This document shows positions 36,561 to 48,060 of a DNA stretch of 64,000 bases, piece after piece. The notes beneath the pieces are model-generated. The model did not search any database. It saw only the letters and a list, made by a program, of their open reading frames with translations, and was not told the origin of the DNA. Made by a program: the position numbers and the translations under genes. The DNA is from Elysia chlorotica (taxonomy: Eukaryota; Mollusca; Gastropoda; Plakobranchidae). The stretch lies in NCBI GenBank assembly GCA_003991915.1, contig RQTK01000021.1, positions 934,266-998,265 on the forward strand. Direction: 5' to 3'. How positions within the stretch are numbered: the first letter of the stretch is position 1; the number at the start of each line of letters is the position of its first letter.

Positions 36561-37410
36561 AATAATAAGACAGGTACATGAGTTCACGCACTTTCCCTTT
36601 CAAAAGAAAAAGAAGAAGATTATTTTCGCCCACATAGGTTAAATTGCTATCACAGTACTGTTGAATAAGTCGTTAATCATCGATTTTAATCGCGCATTAA
36701 GACACACAGTAAAGGCGCTTTAAGGAAATGTGGGGAATTTATAAAATCATTACTACATGAAATGTTACGTTGTCAGAATAAGGGCACAGTCAATTACACG
36801 TTATGCTGATAAGCATAATATTTAAGGTTTAAATCTAAGTCTGGTGGCTCCTTATCCGTAAACGATTTTTCAGCAACTTTAAGGATGTGAGAACACAAAA
36901 AGTTTTTCAATTAATGTTCAACACCTAAACTAAGTTGATTAAAAATATAAATTCAAGAGAACAAACAAGAAAAAATCGGGAAAAAGGCAAACAGAGAAAG
37001 GCAAAAACGTAAGACGACTCCAAAATCCAAGGCTAAAAAAAAATCTGAAAAAAAACGACAACCAAATAGAATGTTAAATATATGGAAAGATACACAGTGG
37101 GCAGATATTGGCAAATAAAATATAATAGTGATTTGTTTTTAATACATTTTCAACAAAGTTAGGAAGGAATGATTATTAGATTCTTAGATAGTCAATAGGC
37201 TGTTAAATGTGAAGCCGTGTCGACCAACCTGCATACAGACCGGGTGTACTATCCTATCTTAGTGTGGACCGTTTTTTAAATGTTTGAAAATTCATAAATG
37301 ATCAAAGAAAAGGTTTGGCGTTAACATTAGTCTAACTACTCTTTAAAAATTGTAACTGCGCAGGACAGTGTTGAGATATTCAATGATATAGATCTAGCTC
37401 ACATTGACTC

Positions 37411-37611
37411 ATGCTGAAAACTTTTGTTTACATGGTGGCTTTGGCTGTTATTTTGCTAAGCCTCGGAATAAACCCGACCATCAGTTCATTGTCGGCAACA
37501 TTTCGCATCTCGGTTTCTGCCCTGTGTGTGGAAATCCCCTCTCTTGGTTTCATCAGTTCAACGAGTAATAGGATTCCATTGGCGCCTCGTTCTGCGAATC
37601 GAAAAATGTAA
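37411..37611 (+). CDS. Hypothetical signal-peptide-like ORF, copy B
   Basis: Sister of the ORF at 35814: it starts MLKTFVYMVALAVILLSLGI, has the same length, stop and overlapping GTAAGT donor, and ends LAPRSANRKM. Replacements are spread along the protein: N/T, T/A, L/I, L/P, L/F, K/E, A/T and M/R. Both copies keep the single Cys in VSALCV. No second exon could be identified within either duplicated unit. Confidence 0.3.
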   Translation: MLKTFVYMVALAVILLSLGINPTISSLSATFRISVSALCVEIPSLGFISSTSNRIPLAPRSANRKM

Positions 37612-37999
37612 GTACTTTGAAATCGGATTGGTACGTCTGATACCGAAACATTAATAATCTAGAAACCAAAAATAATAAATGTCAGATTGTAAAAGAAATA
37701 TTCCAGCCCACATAGATTTTTACTGGGTGCGCCCAGGTCACAGATATCACGCTTCAAACGTCTGCAGCATCTATAATTAGATGTCTTTTGATTGGTATTG
37801 GAAGTTTGATGTTCGTTTTTACGCTAATAAGGCTTGCCCTTTAGGCGTCCAAAAAGGTAAACAAAGAACGAACAACTTGATGCGGTATAAATACATTCAC
37901 CAGGAAATGCAGGCTTTTGCTGGATCTGTAATACAAGCTCTGTGATCTACATGATACTGACTGATGACATGATCGCTCCTTTAGAGATGAGGCTTTCTG

Positions 38000-38150
38000 A
38001 TCATTGGTTCTGTGGATCTAGAACAGAGCTATGATTGGATGTCTGTGCAGATTCCTCTATTTATCGTGTTCGTTTTTCGCTGTGGGTTCCGTTTTCGGAC
38101 CCCCCCCCCCCCCCAAATATTTTATGGCTAGGGGCTTAGTCAAAAAACAA
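38000..38150 (+). repeat. Second dispersed repeat family, copy in unit B
   Basis: Same as 36410-36560, carried along by the tandem duplication, with a longer C run. Confidence 0.6.
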
Positions 38151-38349
38151 TAATAAAACAGGTACACGAGTTCAGGCATTTTCCCTTTAAAAGAAAAACA
38201 AGAAAAAATGTTCGCCTACATAGGTTAAATTGCTATCACAGTACTGTTGTCTTATTGTTTTAAAACACCATTTTGAATAAATTGGAAGTCTTTCTTCATC
38301 GATGTTGATTACGCATCAACACACAATAAAGGCGCACTGAGAAAATGTT

Positions 38350-39679
38350 AATCTTGCATTTTTAACTCTATAATCCACCTATAAAAATGAAAATGGCTGT
38401 TTAAATATATTCTAAAAGTTAATAATCAATATAGATCTTGCGCGCTCGATATTTGAAGCGTTGGTCTGCCTATATAAATAAAAAACAATAGAAAACAAAA
38501 ATAATTAAAAAATAAAATCTTAAAGTGCATGCTTTAGTCAATAACGTCTCTCGTATTTTACTTCAATCTGCCTTTATAGTTGAACTATACCTTTAGCAAT
38601 GGAATCTAAAATGTATAAAAATAATTCTTTGGTTGTTGATCGTAATCAAAAAACTCTTTTTAAACTTACAGGGTGCAATAAATTTTGTTAAATCATGTAA
38701 CTCAACACTTAATTTATATATGCCATTTCATTCCTATCATACGTCCGCAGGAGTTGAATATTCTTTATGGATTTATTAAATGCATTAATTTTTATTAAGC
38801 ATATATAGAATATACCACCACCACCACCACCACCACCAACAACAACAACAACGAGAACAACAACAGCAAACGAAATGCAGCAACAACAATCACCAGGTGC
38901 GACCTGACACGGTGGACAATTTTAGACTGCTCCGAATAATGAAGAAGCGTCAGAGTTCACTCCCCCTGCCTGGAGTTTCCAGGCGTCTAACTTGACTCTA
39001 AGGCCTCTCTAGTTGTAATGACGCCCACATTTAGACACAGAAAAGGAACAATAATTATGTCAAAATCTCATTAAGTTGTTCCTTTTTGAATGGCTTGCAT
39101 CATCTATAGTTTGATCCTCAAAATGCCAAACATCTGATTGGATATGATCAGTTTTGGCAGATAAAATGAAACCCTTTATAATTGTATTTTCGTTGATTTC
39201 GTTTTAAACTAGAGGGACTTAAAGTGTTTTCCGGTTATAAGATATACTGCAAAAATTACAATCACAGAAAATTCCGTTGCTATTTTTGTTCTAAAACTCA
39301 ATTTATTTCAATTGTTTCTAAGCTCGCTGAGCAGCATTTATTTTCACATATTTTACATCGAATGGTTAAATTTCTTTTTTTCTTTATAAGTCAAATAATG
39401 ATTTTCATGTTTAAAATGAACATAGAATATACCAACTAAAGATATCAGATATCTTCGAAAAAGTCATCATTTAAGACTTAAAACCGATACTTTTTTCATT
39501 TTAGATGGTAACCCTTGGACCTTATAATATAAAAAATAACGAAACAAAGCGAAAAAAAACCACACAAATAAACACAAAAACAAATAATAAATAAGAAGAG
39601 AGCGAAAAAAGTGTCTTCCTGTCACGATCAAGCGACTGCAGATGCTTCTCTTGAATCCAGAGCGATGAAGCTTTTCATT
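38350..39679. other. AT-rich non-coding DNA
   Basis: Contains a CCA/ACA trinucleotide array at 38813-38875; otherwise nothing supportable. Confidence 0.5.
38813..38875. repeat. CCA then ACA trinucleotide array
   Basis: A CCA run passes into CAA units with interruptions. Confidence 0.9.
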
Positions 39680-39813
39680 CCCCCCCCCCCCCCCCCAATC
39701 AAAAAAGAAAAAAAAAATCTCTGCACTCCTCCCACCGATCCTTGTCTCCTCCTACTCACTGACCATCTACCCCACAACACACACACACACACACACACAC
39801 AGACAACACACAC
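39680..39813. repeat. C17 run and CA array
   Basis: C17 at 39680-39696; a CA array at about 39775-39813. Confidence 0.9.
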
Positions 39814-39984
39814 ACTTACCGCCCCCAATCTTTGTCTCATCCCCTCTGCACACGCATGGTCAGCACGTCCTGCAAGATAGGACAGGTGTTTCTTTTTTTC
39901 GTAGAAGAATGGGAGAAAATGGGGCGGGTTTGGGGGAGGAAGGAAATAGGGAGGTGCGAGGCTCCTAATTGGAACGCTGTGGGT

Positions 39985-40110
39985 CCGATTTTAGTGACAC
40001 CGACCACACCAGCAGGGTAAACGTGTTCGCCAGAGCAGAAATAATTTCAACAACCGAACTACTGCGACGAAAGATAAGGCTCTAACCACAGCACTATCAC
40101 TTTAGAGCCT
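39985..40110 (-). repeat. SINE-like copy, partial
   Basis: GTGACACCGACCACACCAGC body motif plus a degraded head (AAGGCTCTAACCACAGC); the tail is missing. Confidence 0.55.
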
Positions 40111-40796
40111 AAACACCATGTGCCATTAGAGACTTATAGCTGCCTTACGTATAACGCTGACATGTACTTGTAGCGTGTAGTAAAACGAAGCTCACCTTAC
40201 AAGGCGTCGCTTGAGTAAAAAGCCTTATATCAGCGTAACCCACAAGTCGACTTATAGCTTTTTTTTTTTTTAATTGTTTTCATCTAAGTTTAAACAATTT
40301 ATGTGCAGATGTAATAGTCTAGATTTAAGTCGATTTTTATTTATTAATGCGATTACAAGGGTCTTGGTACAATTAAAAAAAAAACAAAAAAAAACACAAA
40401 AACAAATAAAAACAGAAAATATTATCACTAGTATACACTCAAGATCCATACCCTGACTAAAAACCCGACACCTTAGCAGTGCAAAAATAACTTTTAGCTT
40501 TTGCAAAATTAGGTCTTTATTGTGGGTAATAATACGTTTACAAAGTCGACTGGCCAAAGGTATCCTACACTTACTTGCATGTCGAATTTACTTGTAGCGT
40601 CTAAAGCTAATTTGTAGAGAGAAACTAGGACAGGGAGACCCGACGCGCATGACGTCAATTGAGCCCTATAAGCTTCAAGTAAGTTATACGTTGGTTTCTG
40701 CTAGAAGTCCCTGATGACATTTTTACACTCTGGACTGAAAACCCCATCCAACCTTTAACACCTGGAAAAAAAATAGTTGAGCAAGTGTACATGTAC
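40111..40796. other. Non-coding DNA
   Basis: No supported feature. GACTTATAGCT-like words recur at about 40132 and 40248. Confidence 0.5.
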
Positions 40797-40875
40797 GTGT
40801 TGCTCATCGTCCAACGCCAACACTATAACGGCTATATTGCGTATGGGCCAAAAGGTTTTGCGAATTACAGGATCA
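40797..40875 (-). repeat. SINE-like tail cut by TTA array
   Basis: CGTCCAACGCCAACACTATA followed by ACGGCTATATTGCGTATGGG matches the family tail. It is interrupted where the TTA array begins. Confidence 0.6.
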
Positions 40876-40877
40876 CA

Positions 40878-40946
<69 letters not shown>

Positions 40947-41155
40947 NNNNNNNNNNNNNNNNNNNNNNNNNNNNNNNNNNNNNNNNNNNNNNNNNNNNNN
41001 NNNNNNNNNNNNNNNNNNNNNNNNNNNNNNNNNNNNNNNNNNNNNNNNNNNNNNNNNNNNNNNNNNNNNNNNNNNNNNNNNNNNNNNNNNNNNNNNNNNN
41101 NNNNNNNNNNNNNNNNNNNNNNNNNNNNNNNNNNNNNNNNNNNNNNNNNNNNNNN

Positions 41156-41229
<74 letters not shown>

Positions 41230-41230
41230 T
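40876..41230. repeat. TTA array containing assembly gap
   Basis: A TTA/ATT array around 209 N (40947-41155), with ATC interruptions at the right end. The true length is unknown. Confidence 0.95.
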
Positions 41231-42225
41231 ATCAGAATCATTATCATTATTACTATTATATCTATTTCTTCTGGTTTTATTCCGATTATCAATTTTGTTT
41301 AAAATAAATAGAATATGCTAAAAGTGTTTGTATTTCCTTGTTTACTCTGTGTGGGGGTTGCGTAGAATGGTTAATATAAAGCTGTCAAACAAAATACAAA
41401 CACATCGTTATACAGTCATTTACATTCCGATATTCTATTTTCAGTGGCGTTGTGCAAGCAAAATTTGAGTAGTTGCTCAAAATGTTTCGGGTGAAATATT
41501 TACACAATCGTGAAAGCCTAAAACAAGACAAACCATTTTAGCATTACGTAAATTTAAAACACCAGCTGACATGAAAGTGTATACACTGGACAGAGATTGT
41601 CTCCAGCAGCTTTTTAACATAGCTTTCAATCGTCAAATATCGACTCTTCTAATTTACAATGTCGGGGTATGCAGTGTGGACTTTTTCGAATCGCTTTACA
41701 CGATTCAAAAGCGGCCTCGCAAGCAATGTACACAAATGAGCTGCGCGTGTTTACACGGCTCAAAGACAGATGTAAAGTGTGAGCAAAAGCTTTGCAATAT
41801 TTAAACTCGATGGGGTCCTGCCTCCTATACGTTCAAAGAGGTGCTTTAGAGTTCACACCACTGTTGTTGTTTTTAATTCCCCTGAACCCGAAATGCTCTT
41901 AGCAGTACCGTGCGGGAGGACACTACGTCATTCCATAATGTTTACACGATATTGGCACAGGGATACAAGTCATCAGAGCAAATCTTTCAATTTGGTGAAA
42001 TTCTAAAATTGTAGGATTATAACCCAGTGTGAAAGCAAAAAAGTAGTGGCGCAGTCAAGTATTTCTGAAAATTAATAATAAAAGGATGTGTTAAACAACA
42101 ATAATGGACAATCTGGGTGAAACAATTGTCTCTCTCAAAATACAGAATTGTACCAAATGGCTGCATTAATTATAGAAAATAGGCACGAGGATTTCATTAG
42201 AAAGACAACACATACAATTCTAAAA
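41231..42225. other. Non-coding DNA
   Basis: Open frames at 41571-41804 and 41779-42006 show no recognisable content. Confidence 0.45.
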
Positions 42226-42262
42226 TCATCAACATCATCACCATCATCATCATCATCCTAAA

Positions 42263-42361
<99 letters not shown>

Positions 42362-42460
42362 ATCATCATCACATCATCATCATCATCATCATCATCATTT
42401 TTATCATCATCACAATCATCATCCTCATCATTCTAGTCATCATAGTCATCATCATTGTTA
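42226..42460. repeat. CAT trinucleotide array
   Basis: A long CAT/ATC array, nearly perfect at about 42263-42360 and with interruptions to 42460. Confidence 0.95.
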
Positions 42461-42888
42461 TCAATGTGTGTTTCAAAATCGCACATGGGCTGCTGCTTTG
42501 GGTTATTATTACCTTTAATAATACTTTAGTAATTTTTAGTCTGTTTTAAACCTAGTATAAAACATTATTCATCTCTTGGTTCCCCTGCACTTTAAACTTC
42601 TAGTGCTAACCTACGGTCTGCCAGGCTGTCACCTCCAAAGCCAGGTCTAAGATGTGTCGGGAGGGGCTAATCTCTGAGCGCCCCAGGTCGCGGGACTCTT
42701 AAAGCCAATTGTGCGCTCCTAGTTGGGCCTGGTGTCTGACCGAGGAGAGTACAGGATCATCACTAATGAGCAGAATCCTCGACCAGGAATGGACCAAGAT
42801 GGGCAAAGATGGGCCCAAGAAAGGGGCAAGGCGGGACGGATAAACCTAGATTTATGGCTAAGTAGCACACTTTTCCACAAGGCTTTTG

Positions 42889-42891
<3 letters not shown>
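42461..42891. other. GC-richer unassigned segment
   Basis: The stretch at about 42590-42880 is GC-richer than average and open for tens of codons on both strands. It shows no family I recognise and probably derives from an old repeat. Confidence 0.4.
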
Positions 42892-42968
<77 letters not shown>

Positions 42969-42972
42969 TCTC
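42892..42972. repeat. CT array
   Basis: Long CT dinucleotide array. Confidence 0.95.
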
Positions 42973-43661
42973 TATCCCCTCCGATATCCATTTAGTTGTT
43001 GATTTCGAATGCCTTGAAGCTTTTTATTTACACACTATTATCTTTTTTTTTCTTTCTTAGAAACATCCCTAACGAAAGATTTTTGTTTCAGCTGGCTTTT
43101 TTTTCCTTTTGAAGTTTTGTTATGTTATCTCTTTGTGAATCTAGGAGACTTAACTACCAAAGGAAACATGCTTTTGGATTATAGATTATATTAAGAAAAA
43201 TCACGGTAAAATACACTAAAAAACATACTTTTTTCAGCTCTTACGGTTTAAGTTTAATTCATATTCTCTCATATATCGTATTTTGGTGATTTTAACTCAA
43301 AGTCTGTCTGTCACCAATTGCTGAGCTGGCTTCATCAAACAGTACTACCTCTAGATAATGTTCACTTTCTAACTATTAGTACCTATATATTGATTTATTG
43401 CTCTTAGTACATCTAAAAATATTGTAGATTAACGTCACTGCAATAACCGCTACGACTTCTCGTGTCCCTAAACCGTTGTCCGGTCGTTCAAAACAGTGTC
43501 CACTGTTGTCCATATCCAGTGGACACTACCAGGCTCATCCTGATCACTCCTTCTCGACCTGGCTTCAGGGGATGGTCCCTGGAGAGACTGCCCAGGACTC
43601 TGGCCAAACATCGCCCGAGGTGAGGTGGGATCAAGCGTTGATTGGGGTATTATACTTTCTT
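42973..43661. other. Non-coding DNA with GC-rich repeat piece
   Basis: The GC-rich part at 43480-43620 (TTGTCCATATCCAGTGGACA..) resembles 56365-56420 (TTGTCCAGATCCACCGGACG..), suggesting another old dispersed repeat. Confidence 0.45.
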
Positions 43662-43912
43662 TGGGTTGAGTTCACTTGGTTGCTAAAAATCCACATCAGC
43701 GTGATTTAGGCTATTTCTTGAACAGGACCCAGGGTTGACGTCTTACAATTTTACTTACTGCCACACATAGACAGGGCAGGAGTTATAATTATACCGACAC
43801 CGACCAAACCAGCAGGGGACAAGATAAGACAAATATATTTTGAGGGATTATGTGTTTGGAACCGGGTACCTTGCTATTGGGAGGTCAACTCTCTACTAAT
43901 GGCGCCAGTTCG
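43662..43912 (-). repeat. SINE-like copy, near full length
   Basis: Tail GGGTTGAGTTCACTTGGTTG at the left; the body has CCGACACCGACCAAACCAGC. The head ends TTTGGAACCGGGTACC, then TCTACTAATGGCGCC. Confidence 0.8.
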
Positions 43913-44011
43913 CAGTACTGTCTCTTGCATTACCAGGACAAACTTGTATCTATGTAAAACACAAACTGTCTTTTAGCTAGAGTGGACAAAATCTAGATAC
44001 TGTATATTCCC

Positions 44012-44088
44012 GATTATGGATTCGAAACGGCTACCCTAAAAGTCAAAGCTCCATTCTATACCACTAAAACTATCGTGTTGTCACAAGG
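44012..44088 (-). repeat. SINE-like head fragment
   Basis: CCCGATTATGGATTCGAAAC with AAAGCTCCATTCTATACCAC resembles the complement of the head. Confidence 0.5.
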
Positions 44089-44116
44089 GCAAAATCGAAT
44101 GTGTCATTAGTGCAGT

Positions 44117-44303
44117 ATTAAGATTGTTTTTAGCGCCCAACGTCAGTCAACACCTGTCTCGGTCGATCACATTATTTTGACACCGGCCTAACCAGAAGGG
44201 AATAAAATCGGACAAATAATTTTTTTACCGATCGTGGGTTTCGAACAGGGGACCTATTGATTGGGGGACCAACGCTCTACAGCCTGAGCCAGTTGCGCTT
44301 TTT
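44117..44303 (-). repeat. SINE-like copy with internal deletion
   Basis: CGCCCAACGTCAGTCAACAC joins directly to CTGTCTCGGTCGATCACATT, so most of the tail-side body is deleted. The head is well kept: GGGTTTCGAACAGGGGACC and AACGCTCTACAGCCTGAGCC. Confidence 0.8.
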
Positions 44304-44332
44304 ATCTTTGCTTAGCTTTTCTAGAGCAATTT

Positions 44333-44476
44333 ATACACGATTTGAGCACTACATCAACTGTAGAAATAGATATAAAAACAATAGCACACTTTCTTAATAT
44401 TCTTATACTCGATTTGAGAACTACATCAACTGTAGAAATAGATATAAAAACAATAGCACACTTTCTTAATATTTAC
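44333..44476. repeat. 72-bp tandem duplication
   Basis: Two copies of a 72-bp unit (CGATTTGAG..ACTACATCAACTG) with three or so differences. Confidence 0.92.
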
Positions 44477-44934
44477 CAGTAGAGGAGGTTAAAAAAGAGC
44501 TTCAATTTGATGATTTTGTGAGCATTTATAATTGTAATGATTCCAAAGATACTTCCTACCTTTTTATTCACTTCCGTTCTTTTTATTCTTTTCCTGAAGT
44601 TTTTAGGTTCGAAACTGAAAAACACTGTAGCAAAAAGACATAATTACAAAGATCCTGTGTGAAATAAATAATTCTGCTATTGTAAGGGAACACGATTTTA
44701 GATCAAACGAATGTTCTTAATGGCTTTTTTTGTTCATTTACAACACAACATCCATTCTCGTTAGTTTGCACCTGTGCATAATTAATACGAATTGCAGGTC
44801 CTAGAGCAGTAGGTGCAGGTACGAGCGTACTAGAGATTGGTCATCGGTGGTCAGTTCAATTACAATTAGTCCTGGCTCATTCAGGCCCAACCTGGTCCAC
44901 CTGTTAACCTAATGAGATGAGAGGAGATCCGCTG
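44477..44934. other. AT-rich non-coding DNA
   Basis: Nothing supportable was seen. Confidence 0.5.
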
Positions 44935-45060
44935 TGCAGTGATCATAGGGGGAAACAACGGAGGCCTTGCAATTTACCTCACGGTCCATAGTGAGAACAA
45001 TACAATTGTGTGGAATTTGCACCGGCGTCCAATCATAGCTACATCCTAGACTTTTTAAGC
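44935..45060 (-). repeat. Second dispersed repeat family, copy
   Basis: The complement contains GTCTAGGATGTAGCTATGAT, TGGACGCCGGTGCA and TTGCAAGGCCTCCGTTGTTT, matching the family at 21790 and 56160. Confidence 0.65.
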
Positions 45061-45179
45061 TAATTATCGATTAGAAAACATTATGCTTTAGGGCCGTATA
45101 TGCTCATAGTCTCACGGAAAAATACAAAAACATATGAAGGTGTATTGAGACAATATCTTCAATAAGATCATAACATAAC

Positions 45180-45430
45180 ATGGAAAATGTGTGGGCCATG
45201 TAATGCGAAGACACAGTTTAAAACATATTCTAACAAATGTTACAATGGACGGAAAGAGAGCGAGACGGGTTAGTATGGCAAGATGGATGGGTAGAGGCAA
45301 AGGGGTCGACCAGATTGTGAGATGCGAGGACACAGATCTGGAGAGACATGGTCGCCAACACCAGCCGGAACTGTACTCTATGATCATGATGCTGAGGATG
45401 ATTATGCCATGCTTATCGCCATGTAGTTTT
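45180..45430 (+). pseudogene. LINE C-terminal fragment
   Basis: The frame from 45191 reads MGHVMRRHSLKHI, then MDGKRARRVSMARWMGRGKG, then CEDTDLERHGRQ. Pattern G-H-V-x-R-R, a G-x-R-x-R linker and a later D-x-x-x-W/E-R motif is typical of the region after the reverse transcriptase domain in non-LTR retrotransposons. The normal W and A residues near the end are missing, so it is a degraded, 5'-truncated copy. Confidence 0.5.
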
Positions 45431-45533
45431 GTAGTTCGCAAAGCCTTAAACAACAGCAGGAGCGGGGGTTTAGTCATGTCTGGTCAACCACATCCATCAC
45501 ACCCCATGCACTGGTCAATCACAGGATGGGAGC

Positions 45534-45815
45534 CGGGGAATGAACTGACGCAAGTGGTAGAGCGTTGGTCTTTCAATCAGGAAGTCCCTGGTTCGAAACC
45601 GACAATCGATGAACCATAATTTGGCTGATTTCAGCCCATATTGTTTGGTCCCGTGTCTGTACACATGTATTATGGACGGCTGAGACAAGACTCATCGTAT
45701 TTTCACAAAGTCTCCTTGTGGCATCACGTAAACTGTTCGATAGAAGTTTTGGAACACGCCCACGATATAACTGTTATAGTGCTGACGTTGGGCACTAAGA
45801 AAAAAAAACCCAACA
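45534..45815 (+). repeat. SINE-like copy with intact Pol III boxes
   Basis: The head keeps an A-box-like TGACGCAAGTGGTAGAGCG (from 45546) and a perfect B box GGTTCGAAACC at 45590-45600. The body is diverged (TGTGGCATCACGTAAACTG) and the tail reaches GTGCTGACGTTGGGCAC, then an A run. This is the best tRNA-like head in the window. The segment is too altered downstream to be a genuine tRNA gene: there is no matching acceptor stem. Confidence 0.85.
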
Positions 45816-46045
45816 GTCTCCTAAAGCCATGGGTTCATATCAAAGCACAACTTACAGTCGAGAATGTCCAGTGCCCAGTATGTCTAGCCAACCTCTATTG
45901 ACCGACAGATAGCATGGCGGTCTCCTGGGCATCCTCGTCTCTCCGCAGTCCAGAAGACCAATACCAGGGAGTGGTCAGCCCGCGGCCAAAGCCATTTGGA
46001 TGGAAAGTGTCGAGTGACCACCCCCTGAGGAGCAGGTGCTTTCGA
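45816..46045. other. GC-richer unassigned segment
   Basis: Contains CAGTCCAGAAGACCAATACC and other GC-rich words; no gene recognised. Confidence 0.4.
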
Positions 46046-46590
46046 CCCTTGTACAACTCTTTCAAGCTAATAAGCCCGTTCTACCATTGTTTTAAGCTCA
46101 AGGTAGATCACCTTTCAAGTTAATTAGGCAATGTAGCCATTGTTTTAAGCTAAAGGTAGATCACCTTCCAAGCTAATAAGTCAGTGTAACTATTGTTTTA
46201 AGCTAAAGGTAGATCACCTTTCAAGCTAATAAGTCAGTGTAACCATTGTTTTAAGCGAAAGGTAGATCACCTTTCAAGCTAATAAGTCAGTGCAACAACT
46301 GTTTTAAGCTAAAGGTAGATCACCTTTCAAGCTAATAGGTCAGTGTAACAACTGTTTTAAGCTAAAGGTAGATCACCTTTCAAGTTAATAAGACCGTTCT
46401 ACCATTGTTTTAAGCTCAAGGTAGATCACCTTTCAAGTTAATTAGGCAATGTAGCCATTGTTTTAAGCTAAAGGTAGATAACCTTTCAAGCTAATAGGTC
46501 AGTGTAACCATTGTTTTAAGCTAAAGGTAGATGACTTTTCAAGCTAGTTAGTTAGTGTAACTATTGTTTAAGCTTAAGGTAGAAAAGTTC
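46046..46590. repeat. 53-bp minisatellite with six-unit higher-order period
   Basis: About ten tandem units of exactly 53 bp. Each carries TTTTAAGCTAAAGGTAGATC and ACCTTTCAAGCTAATAAG; the core AAAGGT-AGATC-ACCTTT is a small hairpin. A distinctive unit pair (CCGTTCTACCATTG followed by AATTAGGCAATGTAGCC) occurs at about 46077 and again 318 bp (six units) later, so a six-unit block was duplicated. Confidence 0.95.
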
Positions 46591-47184
46591 AACCTGGCGT
46601 GACTGAATAGTATTGTTAAGTTTAAGACAGAGCAAAAGAAACTCCTGGATTTGCTGAATTAGATTCAGAACAGGCAGGACACTGGGATAGTTATAAGTAG
46701 AGGTGGGATTTTTTGTAATTTCCGCAGTGGTTAAAAGTAGGTAATCTATGAAATTTGGCTAAAAAGTTGCGTTTTGCGGGATTTATAGCGCTCGATTTGT
46801 AGAAGCATCGGCACCTAATCTCATTTCACCTCAAAAGAGTACGATTCATAAACACTGAACCACAACGCTTCCAAAAGAAGGATGTTCATGGTTTTGTTGA
46901 ATAAAATTATAGAGATTGATGTATTCAAACTTACTTAATTAGATTATGATACAATTATTCTCTTTTTGATTTTAGATCCTTTCCACACAGTGTAAATCAG
47001 AGTAGTTTTACTTTCTAAACCAACTATAACTGATACGGTTGAACCAGATGGATATGTCCTTGGCACAATCCGACAAAGAGAGAGAACGAATTCTTTTTTT
47101 ATCATCTCCTCTGTTCTTCACATCGTAAAAATAGATTAACTTTTGGGTCTAAAAACGACTATGTATTGATCTATATGCACTAGT
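46591..47184. other. Non-coding DNA
   Basis: Nothing supportable was seen. Confidence 0.5.
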
Positions 47185-47325
47185 GATTTCAGCCTCAAAC
47201 CTAATCCTTGTCTTTACGCACTTTCTCTGTGTGGCATCACGTAAAAATTGTCAGATTTTAGTCTTAGGGCCCGTGCACATTATAACATACGCAGTGTTGA
47301 AGTTGCAAGCTAAAACACAAAAACC
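47185..47325 (+). repeat. SINE-like copy, tail half
   Basis: CTGTGTGGCATCACGTAAA, then CAGATTTTAGTCTTAGGGCC and GTGTTGAAGTTGCAAGC match the family's tail half. Confidence 0.7.
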
Positions 47326-48060
47326 AACACACAGGCCATCTCGCTCCGATTTCATGATGCTCAGCACAATCTACAATAATGTATGCATTGATTTCTGGGC
47401 AGCCCCATACACACCGCATGCAGTGTGATGTCCACCTCGAGCCCACCAATTGTAATTAATGAGAGTGACCAGTGACACGTCACGACTGTTCAGTGAACAG
47501 TGATGGTCTCGGGGGGACCACACACTCGGACCTCTGAGGGTGCTTGTTGGTCAAATGGTCAAGAAACTCGTCCTCTTCTTATGCGGGATGCTTTGCTGTG
47601 AGCTATGTGGATGGTCAAATATTTTGGCCCTCTAATATCACTCAGCGAAAACAACTCAACTGGTTACATCTTGCATATTTACATATATAGTATTCTCTGA
47701 GTTTTCAAACTTTGTTACAATTGGAGGTAATTTTGTCTAGTTTACATATTATTGATATATTTGCATGTTCTTATCCAACAAACAAGAGCGAAACAGATTA
47801 CAATGTCAATGCCTGATTTATAAATAAGACACACTAATTTTTTTATTGACTTGGAATGAGCTAAGTTTCCTTAAAAAGTACAGACGTGTATTAAACCGTT
47901 TCAAAAGAGCAATGGCATGAGGGTTCCAATTAAATTTAGTGTCTAAAGTGACACCAAGATACTTGTAAGTATCTACTTGCTCAAATTTCTTCGCCTTTTA
48001 TAAAAGAGGGGAGAGGTTGGTGTTTTCTACTTCCTAAAATCAATAATCATTTCTTTGAGA
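47326..48060. other. Non-coding DNA
   Basis: A GC-richer patch at 47420-47560 is unassigned; the rest is AT-rich. Confidence 0.45.

Larger units (their letters stand above)
35180..36734 (+). repeat. 1.6-kb tandem duplication, unit A
   Basis: From about ACATTATTACAGGAAATATT to GGCGCTTTAAGGAAATG this unit is repeated next door as unit B (36735-38349). Identity is roughly 90-95 percent by eye with small indels; offset is 1,556 bp near the left end and 1,597 bp at the ORF. It contains a 66-codon ORF and a copy of the second dispersed repeat family. Confidence 0.92.
36735..38349 (+). repeat. 1.6-kb tandem duplication, unit B
   Basis: Adjacent direct copy of 35180-36734. Near its right end it has about 40 extra bases (TTGTCTTATTGTTTTAAAAC...) that unit A lacks, and similarity fades at about 38349. 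Confidence 0.92.

Noticed and set aside
40777..41321. ORFs of 176 and 178 codons
   Set aside because: They run through 209 N and trinucleotide repeats.
45534..45610. A genuine tRNA gene
   Set aside because: The A and B boxes are present, but no acceptor-stem pairing or plausible cloverleaf 3' end is seen, and the segment continues into the SINE-like body.
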